The notes beneath the pieces are model-generated. The model worked only from the letters and a program-made list of their open reading frames with translations. It searched no databases and was not told the DNA's origin. DNA of 23,642 nt. Origin: an uncultured Eubacterium sp. (GTDB lineage Bacteria > Bacillota > Clostridia > Lachnospirales > Lachnospiraceae). Shown in pieces: positions 1 to 5,749 of the stretch (positions are counted from its first letter, which is position 1; each line of letters starts with the position of its first letter). The translations under genes and the position numbers were made by a program. The stretch is from positions 1 through 23,642 of the forward strand of contig CAJUIH010000050.1 of the NCBI GenBank assembly GCA_910586045.1, read 5' to 3'.

Positions 1-118
1 AAATGACCATCCAGTATTTTCCCAGGAGTCGTGCGTCCCCGAACTTCCTTCTGCGTAGGAGTGCGTGTATCAATGGTACGCAGCCGTAAAGGGATTGTAA
101 TATAAAGTTGGTAAAGCG
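1..118. other. Left-edge noncoding stretch with a stem-loop
   Basis: No gene can be supported here. CTGCGTA at 51-57 is the exact reverse complement of TACGCAG at 77-83, so the strand can fold into a 7-bp stem with a 19-nt loop. A 28-codon frame from position 3 to the TAA at 86-88 has no visible ribosome binding site because the window starts just before it. A minus-strand frame is also open through the whole stretch to the window edge. It could be the end of an upstream gene, a dispersed repeat or plain spacer. Confidence 0.25.
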
Positions 119-130
119 GTGTTTTTTCTA

Positions 131-159
131 TTGACAATCCAGCAAAAATCGTATATGAT
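131..159 (+). promoter_or_regulatory. Sigma-A-type promoter of the GntR-ABC operon
   Basis: A perfect -35 box TTGACA (131-136) is followed after 17 nt by TATGAT (154-159), a 5/6 match to the -10 consensus. Transcription would start near 166, leaving a leader of about 190 nt before the GntR start codon. This is the only good promoter seen for the four genes up to 3044. Confidence 0.75.
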
Positions 160-180
160 GTACTTATCGAACAAGTACAT
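158..180. promoter_or_regulatory. Palindromic operator-like site over the -10/+1 region
   Basis: ATGTACTT (158-165) and AAGTACAT (173-180) are exact inverted 8-bp arms separated by 7 nt. The site overlaps the -10 box and the expected transcription start, so a bound dimer would block RNA polymerase. The natural ligand is the GntR/YtrA-type protein encoded downstream. Autorepression is inferred from position and family behaviour. Confidence 0.6.
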
Positions 181-230
181 ATATAACAGAAAGCACAATA
201 AAGAAAGTACAATACAGAAAGGGAAAGCGG

Positions 231-374
231 ATGGAAGATGGGCAATACATAAAAATACGAAAAGGCAGCACAGACACGGCCGTTACAAATGCAGCAAATA
301 ACCCGGAAAAAACAACTGATCGGAAGCATTTCACAGCAGAAGCAAAAGAGGTGCATGTATGGAGATCATCATAA
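231..374 (+). CDS. Possible 47-residue leader ORF overlapping the gntR start
   Basis: An ATG at 231 is preceded by AAAGGG (218-223) at a good 7-nt spacing. The frame runs 47 codons to a TAA at 372-374 and overlaps the first codons of the GntR gene (start 359) in another frame. The product would be a soluble, charged peptide beginning MEDGQYIKIRKG, with no membrane segment and no family I recognise. It lies inside the long leader of the operon, so it could be a small protein, a device for translational coupling, or a chance ORF. The ribosome binding site argues for translation; the overlap and lack of homology argue caution. Confidence 0.35.
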   Translation: MEDGQYIKIRKGSTDTAVTNAANNPEKTTDRKHFTAEAKEVHVWRSS

Positions 375-730
375 GCAACAGCAGCGACAAGCCGATTTAT
401 GAGCAAATCAGTACCCGGATCAAAAGCCTGATTATGGACGGCACCTTGTCCGCTGGGGAAGCGCTGCCTTCTATGCGGGCTCTGGCGCGGGATTTGCATA
501 TCAGTGTCATAACGGTCCAAAGGGCTTACGAAGATCTGACCAGGGATGGATTTATTGAAACCGTTTCGGGAAAAGGCAGCTTTGTCGCTGCGCAGAACAG
601 GGAATTTATACAGGAAGAACAGTTGCGTATTGCAGAGGAGTTTTTACTAAAAGCAGCGCAAATCGGGAAAACTCATGGAATCGGATATGAGCGGATGGCA
701 GATATATTAAAACTATTTTATGAAGAATGA
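359..730 (+). CDS. GntR family transcriptional regulator, YtrA subfamily
   Basis: A 123-residue DNA-binding repressor. Residues about 5-75 form the GntR winged helix-turn-helix: the opening PIYEQISTRIKSLI, then SAGEALPSMRALARDL and a recognition helix in SVITVQRAYEDL, ending with the wing GFIETVSGKGSFV. The remaining 45 residues are a short helical tail, as in the YtrA subfamily, rather than the large ligand-binding domain of FadR or HutC types. The start has AGAGG (347-351) 7 nt upstream. Its stop overlaps the first possible start of the ABC ATPase gene. Repressors of this type usually control the ABC transporter encoded with them and often respond to envelope stress. The inverted repeat at 158-180 is the likely binding site. 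Confidence 0.92.
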   Translation: MEIIISNSSDKPIYEQISTRIKSLIMDGTLSAGEALPSMRALARDLHISVITVQRAYEDLTRDGFIETVSGKGSFVAAQNREFIQEEQLRIAEEFLLKAAQIGKTHGIGYERMADILKLFYEE

Positions 731-744
731 CAGGGAGTGGGACA

Positions 745-1602
745 ATGGAAGAACAAAATATTTTCGTACAGGGGTTATGCAAGCAGTTTCCTGATTTTAC
801 GCTGAGCGATGTAACATTCCAGGTACCAAAAGGAAGAATTGTAGGATTTATCGGCGAAAACGGGGCCGGAAAGAGTACGACGATCCGCCTGATTTTAAAC
901 CGCTTGAAAAAAGACAGCGGGCAGATACAGATTTTTGGGACGGATTATACCGATTTGTCCGTTAAGGAAAAAATAGGCGTCGTATTTGATACCTGCAATT
1001 TTCATGACGTATTCACGGCTTTGGATGTGGAACGGATACTGGCCGGGGTGTATCTGTCATGGGACGGCGGTTTATACCGGGAATATCTGGATCAATTTGA
1101 TATTCCGCAGAAAAAGCAGATTGGTTCGTTTTCCAAAGGGATGAAAATGAAGCTGTCTATAGTCTGCGCTATGGCGCACAGGCCAAAGCTGTTGATTCTG
1201 GATGAAGCAACGACCGGGCTGGATCCGGTAGTGCGGGATGAAATCCTGGATCTGTTTTTAGCGTTTATACAGGATGAAGAATGTTCCATTTTCTTTTCGT
1301 CCCATATTACGTCGGATATCGAAAAAATTGCCGATTATGTGATTTTGATTCATCAGGGAAAAATTATTTTTGAGGAACAAAAGGACGATCTGATTTATCA
1401 TTATGGAATTATCCGGTGCGGCGTACAGCAATTTGCCTCTATTCCCCCGGAAGACTATCTGATTTGTAAAAAAACAAATGTCGGGATGGAGTGCCTTGTG
1501 CGGGATTTTGAAGCAGCAAAACGTAAATATAAAAATTTGGTCGTAGACCATGCGGCGCTGGAAGAGCTGATGTTATTTTACATCAAAGGGGGAAAATTAT
1601 GA
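745..1602 (+). CDS. ABC transporter ATP-binding protein
   Basis: A 285-residue cytoplasmic ATPase subunit that would power the membrane protein encoded next. The Walker A motif is GENGAGKSTT, the signature region is FSKGMKMKL (replacing the usual LSGG form, as is common in ABC-2 type exporters), and the Walker B is LLILDEATTGLD, followed by the H-loop in FFSSHITSDIEKIADYV. About 75 C-terminal residues follow the nucleotide-binding domain. The ATG at 745 is preferred over one at 727 because GGGAG (733-737) lies 7 nt before it. The gene ends in an ATGA overlap with the permease gene, which implies translational coupling. The substrate cannot be read from the sequence; the GntR/ABC/permease order matches YtrA-type exporter or stress operons. 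Confidence 0.93.
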   Translation: MEEQNIFVQGLCKQFPDFTLSDVTFQVPKGRIVGFIGENGAGKSTTIRLILNRLKKDSGQIQIFGTDYTDLSVKEKIGVVFDTCNFHDVFTALDVERILAGVYLSWDGGLYREYLDQFDIPQKKQIGSFSKGMKMKLSIVCAMAHRPKLLILDEATTGLDPVVRDEILDLFLAFIQDEECSIFFSSHITSDIEKIADYVILIHQGKIIFEEQKDDLIYHYGIIRCGVQQFASIPPEDYLICKKTNVGMECLVRDFEAAKRKYKNLVVDHAALEELMLFYIKGGKL

Positions 1603-2234
1603 GGGGATTGATTTATAAGGAGATGGCGGTATTTTTTAAAAGCATAGACAGGAAAGTGATTTTGTTCACAGTCGGGATGCTTGTGCTGGTTATGCTGGAA
1701 AGCGATGCTTTTGCGGGCCTGTTTGCAACTATTTTTCTTGCCATGTTCATTGGGATCCAGCATATTCTGACCTTTTCTAGTGACGAGCAGGTCGGATGGG
1801 GAGAATACCAGTCGGCTATGCCGGTTAATGGGTTACGGGTTGTAGGCAGCAAGTATCTTTCGATACTTGGTACATTGGCAGTCAGTTTTTTCGGCAGTAT
1901 TACGCTGAATCTGCTGGCCGGTATCATCTTTGGATCATTTGACTTTGCTATCTGGGCATTTTCAATGGCGTCTGCGGCGATTATACCGCTTATCCTGACG
2001 GGATTTTGCATGCCGTTTATTTATTGGTTTGGTTTTACGGCGGGAAAGGTCATGGGAGGGCTTGCCATTATGCCGATTATATGTTTGGTAAAATATTTTG
2101 AGGACGGTCCGGGATTTCAGGCCATGATCGGTTCAGTCCAGACTTGTGTGGCAGCGGCTTTTGCAGCGGCGGCGGGATTGTTTCTTGTTTCGCTGGCAGT
2201 CAGTGTACTTGGATATGGAAGGAAAAAAGAATAA
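1599..2234 (+). CDS. ABC-2 type transporter permease
   Basis: A 211-residue integral membrane protein with about six hydrophobic segments, starting with VILFTVGMLVLVMLE and ending with a helix around LFLVSLAVSVLGYG before a basic KKE tail. The small all-helical layout without a nucleotide-binding domain, and the 4-base ATGA overlap with the ATPase gene, identify it as the membrane half of the same transporter. It resembles the short ABC2_membrane_5-type permeases found beside GntR/YtrA regulators in Firmicutes. Only one permease is encoded, so it probably works as a homodimer. Family and partnership are well supported; the substrate is unknown. Confidence 0.85.
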   Translation: MRGLIYKEMAVFFKSIDRKVILFTVGMLVLVMLESDAFAGLFATIFLAMFIGIQHILTFSSDEQVGWGEYQSAMPVNGLRVVGSKYLSILGTLAVSFFGSITLNLLAGIIFGSFDFAIWAFSMASAAIIPLILTGFCMPFIYWFGFTAGKVMGGLAIMPIICLVKYFEDGPGFQAMIGSVQTCVAAAFAAAAGLFLVSLAVSVLGYGRKKE

Positions 2235-2237
2235 AAC

Positions 2238-3044
2238 ATGAAAACAGAAAAAATAAGCAAAATGCATACCCCAAAGGAACGCCGTACATTGGAATCCATA
2301 TTTGGACCATGGGAGGAAACGATCATTTGGTCCTGTCTCCAGGGTGTGATGGGGGAACTTTACTCCAATTGCCCGCGGTATGACGCGGGAATGGCAATTC
2401 TTGGAGACTTTGCTTTTTATGCCGGGAAACCGTGCAGAGAGCTGCTTTTATTAAATCCGCAACGGTACAGGCAGGATTTTCTTATTCAGGTTCCGCAGAA
2501 TGCGGCATGGGCAGAACTAATCGAGGAATGTTATGGGACACATGCGAAAAAAGTATCCAGGTATGCGTTAAAAAAAGAAAAGGATGTGTTTGACCAGGCA
2601 AAGCTTCAGCAGGCCGTGGCACAGCTTGCCGAAGGATATTCCCTGCGGCTTTTAACACAAGAGGAGTACCGATTGTGCCAAAATAACCGATGGGCTGGCG
2701 ACCTTGTCTCCCAGTTTCCGGATTACAGTGCCTATCAAAAACTGGGGATTGGAGTGGTGGTGCTAAAAGACGGGGAACTGGTTGCCGGCGCTTCGAGTTA
2801 CAGCAGCTATAACGGCGGCATTGAGATTGAAGTTGATACAAGATCCGATCATAGAAGAAAAGGGCTTGCCTATGCGTGCGCAGCAAAGCTGATTTTGGAA
2901 TGTCTGGAAAGAAAGTGGTATCCGAGCTGGGACGCGCAGAATCTATGGTCTGTCGCACTGGCAGAAAAGCTTGGGTACCATTACAGCCATACTTATACGG
3001 CGTATGAGATTACCGGAAGTCCCATCGTCAGGCATTGTATGTAA
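2238..3044 (+). CDS. GNAT family N-acetyltransferase
   Basis: A 268-residue protein of the GNAT_acetyltran type: a long family-specific N-terminal half followed by an acetyl-CoA-binding half. The clearest signature is GIEIEVDTRSDHRRKGLAYA (around residues 194-213), which holds strand beta-4 and the R/Q-x-x-G-x-A pyrophosphate loop as RRKGLA. It is followed by SVALAEKLGYHY, the usual closing GNAT element. It follows the permease stop by only 3 nt and has a weak, distant ribosome binding site inside the previous gene, so it is probably translated by coupling. The acetyl acceptor is unknown. Its place in the operon hints at modification of the exported compound or at resistance, but that is inference. 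Confidence 0.85.
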   Translation: MKTEKISKMHTPKERRTLESIFGPWEETIIWSCLQGVMGELYSNCPRYDAGMAILGDFAFYAGKPCRELLLLNPQRYRQDFLIQVPQNAAWAELIEECYGTHAKKVSRYALKKEKDVFDQAKLQQAVAQLAEGYSLRLLTQEEYRLCQNNRWAGDLVSQFPDYSAYQKLGIGVVVLKDGELVAGASSYSSYNGGIEIEVDTRSDHRRKGLAYACAAKLILECLERKWYPSWDAQNLWSVALAEKLGYHYSHTYTAYEITGSPIVRHCM

Positions 3045-3100
3045 ATAACTTGTAATTCTTTGGTCGTTAGTTCTTCAAATCTTTTCACTATGAAATCCAT
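2993..3100 (-). pseudogene. Truncated 5' end of an ElaA-like GNAT gene
   Basis: Reading the minus strand from the ATG at 3100, a frame of 35 codons starts MDFIVKRFEELTTKELQVIY and soon runs into the antisense of the neighbouring acetyltransferase gene, stopping at a TAA (2995-2993). The first 15-20 residues resemble the N-terminus of ElaA-type acetyltransferases, which commonly begin with an F-x-E-L-T-x-x-E-L-Y pattern. GGAGG (3114-3110) sits 9 nt upstream and a -10 box lies further up, so the whole initiation region has survived while the body of the gene is gone. The family match is from memory and is short; that the gene is truncated is more certain than which gene it was. Confidence 0.5.
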
Positions 3101-3141
3101 CTGCCGCATCCTCCGTGAAATCCTGATTGACCACCAGCTTT

Positions 3142-3150
3142 ATTATACCA
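3142..3150 (-). promoter_or_regulatory. Extended -10 promoter of the truncated minus-strand gene
   Basis: On the minus strand a perfect TATAAT (3147-3142) is preceded by TGG, giving an extended TGnTATAAT element. No convincing -35 box is visible 16-18 nt upstream, which extended -10 promoters can tolerate. Transcripts would run through the remnant at 3100 and then antisense into the 3' end of the acetyltransferase gene that ends at 3044. Confidence 0.45.
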
Positions 3151-3191
3151 CTTCCAGACCAAAAATGGAATAGACTTTCTATAGGCAGAAG

Positions 3192-3224
3192 TACTTTACA
3201 TTCTGCTCAAAATATAGTAAAGTA
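3192..3224 (+). promoter_or_regulatory. hisC promoter with overlapping inverted repeat
   Basis: TTTACA (3195-3200) and TAAAGT (3218-3223) are spaced 17 nt apart, a plausible sigma-A promoter. TACTTTAC (3192-3199) and GTAAAGTA (3217-3224) are exact 8-bp inverted arms lying on the -35 and -10 boxes. The repeat may be an operator, or part of the symmetry may come by chance from the promoter boxes themselves. Confidence 0.5.
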
Positions 3225-3267
3225 TGGAAGATTGCTTAATTTATGAGAAAAGAGGTCTATATGAAAA

Positions 3268-4335
3268 ATGAAACCATGGGACAAAAATATACGCAGGGTA
3301 GTACCCTATGTGCCCGGCGAGCAGCCGGACCAGCCGCATATGCTAAAATTAAATACAAATGAAAATCCGTATCCGCCGGCTCCGGGCGTAGCCGAGGCGC
3401 TGTATACGTTTGATACAGACCGGCTTAGGCTTTATCCGGATCCGGGGGCCGGGGTTTTGATCCGGGCGATGGCAAAACGGTATCAGGTGCAGGAAGACCA
3501 GGTATTTGTCGGGGTCGGGTCAGATGATGTGCTGGCGATGTCGTTTCTTACTTTTTTTAATTCGGACCGGCCGATTTTCTTTCCGGATATTACGTATTCT
3601 TTTTATGATGTTTGGGCGGAAGAGTTTCGGATCCCTTATGAGCGTATTCCGTTAGATGAAAGGTTCCGCATTCGAAAGGAAGATTATTACAGGGAAAATG
3701 GGGGTGTCGTTTTTCCGAATCCGAATGCCCCGACCGGGGAATTGGAAAGTGTGGACGACATTGAGGATCTTTTACAGCATAACCAGGATGTGGTTGTGAT
3801 TGTCGATGAGGCTTATATTGATTTCGGAGGGGAATCGGTGCTGCCGCTTCTTGATAAATATGACAATCTGCTTGTAGTACAGACATTTTCCAAATCCCGT
3901 TCGCTGGCTGGTATGCGTATTGGTTATGCGTTCGGCAGCAGAGAACTGATCGGTTATTTAAATGATGTCAAGTATTCCTTTAACTCGTATACAATGAGCC
4001 ATCTGGCACTGGCGCTTGGCACTGCGGCGGTAGAAGACGAAACATATTTTCAGGAAACGCTTCATAAAATAACAGCAACAAGAGAACGGGTCAAAAAGGA
4101 GTTTGCGGCGCTTGGTTTTAGATTTGGTGACAGCCAGGCCAATTTCTTGTTTGTCACACATCCGAACTGGCGGGCAAAAGAATTATTTGAGGCGTTAAAG
4201 GAAGAACATATTTATGTGCGGTATTTTCGTAAACCGCGGATTGACAATTATCTGCGGATTACAATCGGCACAGACGACGAAATGGATGTGTTGCTTGATT
4301 TTTTGCGGGATTACGGGAAACAGGAAAAAAATTAG
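3268..4335 (+). CDS. hisC: Histidinol-phosphate aminotransferase
   Basis: A 355-residue pyridoxal-phosphate enzyme of fold type I that transfers an amino group from glutamate to imidazole-acetol phosphate in histidine synthesis. Visible landmarks are the N-terminal VVPYVPGEQP, the substrate-binding LKLNTNENPYPP, the NPNAPTG asparagine motif, VVIVDEAYIDFGG with the cofactor-ring aspartate, and the Schiff-base lysine in QTFSKSRSLAGMRIGY. The C-terminal RITIGT supplies the carboxylate-binding arginine. No other his genes are nearby, so it may be a stand-alone copy with a related aminotransferase role. The AGAGG ribosome binding site (3251-3255) is about 12 nt from this ATG but 5 nt from an out-of-frame ATG at 3261, which is odd. 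It is followed closely by the DUF368 gene. Confidence 0.9.
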   Translation: MKPWDKNIRRVVPYVPGEQPDQPHMLKLNTNENPYPPAPGVAEALYTFDTDRLRLYPDPGAGVLIRAMAKRYQVQEDQVFVGVGSDDVLAMSFLTFFNSDRPIFFPDITYSFYDVWAEEFRIPYERIPLDERFRIRKEDYYRENGGVVFPNPNAPTGELESVDDIEDLLQHNQDVVVIVDEAYIDFGGESVLPLLDKYDNLLVVQTFSKSRSLAGMRIGYAFGSRELIGYLNDVKYSFNSYTMSHLALALGTAAVEDETYFQETLHKITATRERVKKEFAALGFRFGDSQANFLFVTHPNWRAKELFEALKEEHIYVRYFRKPRIDNYLRITIGTDDEMDVLLDFLRDYGKQEKN

Positions 4336-4379
4336 GCAGGCGGTTTCTGCGGGAATAATGAAAAAAAGTGAGGTTTTCT

Positions 4380-5255
4380 ATGTATATCATACAGTTTATC
4401 AGAGGGTTTTGTATGGCGCTTGCGGACAGCGTTCCGGGGGTGTCTGGCGGGACGATTGCATTTTTGCTTGGATTTTATGACCAGTTTATCCGTTCAATCG
4501 ATGATTTGCTGCGGGGGAATCTGGAACAGAAAAAGCAGTCTCTGCTGTTTTTGATAAAACTCGGCATCGGCTGGGTATGCGGCATGGTACTGGCTGTTTT
4601 GGTGCTGACGCGTGTGTTTGAAACGCATATTTATGCGATTAGTTCTATGTTTATCGGGTTTATCCTGTTTGCGATTCCAATTGTAATAAAGGAAGAACAA
4701 GAAGTGCTGCGCATGCATGCCGGATCTGCTTTTTTTGCTGTGATCGGTGCCGCGGCCGTATGTGCGATTACTTATTTTAATCCGGTGTCAGGCGGAAACA
4801 GCATGAACCTGGATCATCTTGGGCTGCAGCTTGGGATCTATATTTTTCTGTCTGGGGCGATTGCGATTTCTGCGATGGTGCTGCCGGGTATTTCCGGTTC
4901 TACACTGCTTTTAATTATGGGGCTGTATCTTCCGGTGATTACGGCTGTAAAAGACATTCTGCATTTTGATTTTTCTGCGTTTCCGACCGTATTTTTGTTT
5001 GGATGCGGCGTGCTTGTTGGCATTTTCAGCGTGGTAAAATTAATCCGCAAAGCGTTGGAACGGTTCCGTGCACAGACGATCTATCTGATTATCGGGCTGA
5101 TGGCAGGTTCCATTTATGCGGTGGTCAAAGGGCCGGAAACATTGGACGACCCGCAAAAAGCGCTGTCTTTTCATACATTTAACCTTTTATTTTTTGTGAT
5201 CGGCGGCGTTGTGATCGCCGGACTGCAGAAACTAAAAGATGTGCGGGAGTCATAG
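4380..5255 (+). CDS. DUF368 membrane protein, PopT-type polyprenyl-phosphate transporter candidate
   Basis: A 291-residue protein with about eight to nine hydrophobic helices. The DUF368 hallmark is at the N-terminus, RGFCMALADSVPGVSGGTIA, with a second similar loop later, MVLPGISGSTLLLIMGLY, giving the internal PGxSG repeat typical of the family. DUF368 proteins (PopT) are reported to recycle undecaprenyl phosphate across the membrane for cell-wall synthesis; applying that here is by family. The ATG at 4380 is chosen over a GTG at 4368 because AGTGAGG (4367-4373) is placed for 4380 and overlaps the GTG. It lies 44 nt after hisC with no terminator between, so the two are probably co-transcribed. 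Confidence 0.88.
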   Translation: MYIIQFIRGFCMALADSVPGVSGGTIAFLLGFYDQFIRSIDDLLRGNLEQKKQSLLFLIKLGIGWVCGMVLAVLVLTRVFETHIYAISSMFIGFILFAIPIVIKEEQEVLRMHAGSAFFAVIGAAAVCAITYFNPVSGGNSMNLDHLGLQLGIYIFLSGAIAISAMVLPGISGSTLLLIMGLYLPVITAVKDILHFDFSAFPTVFLFGCGVLVGIFSVVKLIRKALERFRAQTIYLIIGLMAGSIYAVVKGPETLDDPQKALSFHTFNLLFFVIGGVVIAGLQKLKDVRES

Positions 5256-5350
5256 TTTCCAAAACCTTTCTGCGCTGTTTCAAACTGGAATAGTAAGACT
5301 GCAGATTTCACAGATACTATGATCATGAAACAAAGAAAGAAGGTATCTGA

Positions 5351-5554
5351 ATGGAAACGATTACCCAAAAAGTTTATGACCATATGAAATCATTGTCAGA
5401 CCAGAATGGATTTGCGCCGACAGTCAGACAGACAGCGGACCAGTTGAATCTAAAAGTCCATGAAGTAGAAAGTGCGATTAGTAAAATGCAGCAGTTGGGA
5501 AAGGTTGTAGTGACAGAAATCCCTGCGAAGAGTATTATTGAATTTGTAGATTAG
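5351..5554 (+). CDS. Small LexA-like winged-helix protein
   Basis: A 67-residue protein that is little more than one winged helix-turn-helix. Its sequence follows the plan of the LexA N-terminal DNA-binding domain: an opening helix ITQKVYDHMKSLSDQNG, then FAPTVRQTADQLNLKVHEVE (matching the G-x-x-P-T-V-R-E-I-A segment of LexA), a recognition helix SAISKMQQLGKV and a short wing. The autocleavage and dimerisation domain of LexA is absent, so it cannot be a conventional SOS repressor. GAAGG lies a normal distance before the ATG. It stands alone between DUF368 and a terminator. It may be a small DNA-binding regulator; its targets are unknown. Confidence 0.75.
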   Translation: METITQKVYDHMKSLSDQNGFAPTVRQTADQLNLKVHEVESAISKMQQLGKVVVTEIPAKSIIEFVD

Positions 5555-5574
5555 AACGTATGTGAATATGCACA

Positions 5575-5606
5575 AGCCGGTCCTGGCAGCAGGGCTGGCT
5601 TTGTTA
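5575..5606 (+). terminator. Hairpin terminator after the small wHTH gene
   Basis: An 11-bp stem (5575-5585 with 5590-5600, two G-T pairs) closes a 4-nt GCAG loop. The following TTTGTTAAG tract is only moderately T-rich, and a run of seven T appears further on at 5618-5624. Its position after the last gene of the hisC run supports intrinsic termination. Confidence 0.6.
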
Positions 5607-5646
5607 AGATTAGCCTGTTTTTTTGAAAAATCGGATGCGGTTTCCC

Positions 5647-5675
5647 TTGAAAGCCGGAATTTCATACGCTATAAT
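5647..5675 (+). promoter_or_regulatory. Sigma-A-type promoter of the kinase/lipoprotein operon
   Basis: TTGAAA (5647-5652) and a perfect TATAAT (5670-5675) are separated by 17 nt. A start near 5682 leaves a leader of roughly 70 nt before the kinase ATG. This separates the kinase and lipoprotein genes from the preceding hisC run. Confidence 0.75.
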
Positions 5676-5749
5676 GGATGGGGTAATAAAAGCAGCAATC
5701 CGGCTGCAGAAGATGAATGAGGGATATCGCTTCTTAGGGGGAATTGATT

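Noticed and set aside
2482..2958. 158-codon open frame on the minus strand
   Set aside because: It is antisense to a well-supported acetyltransferase gene, has no family features and no ribosome binding site.
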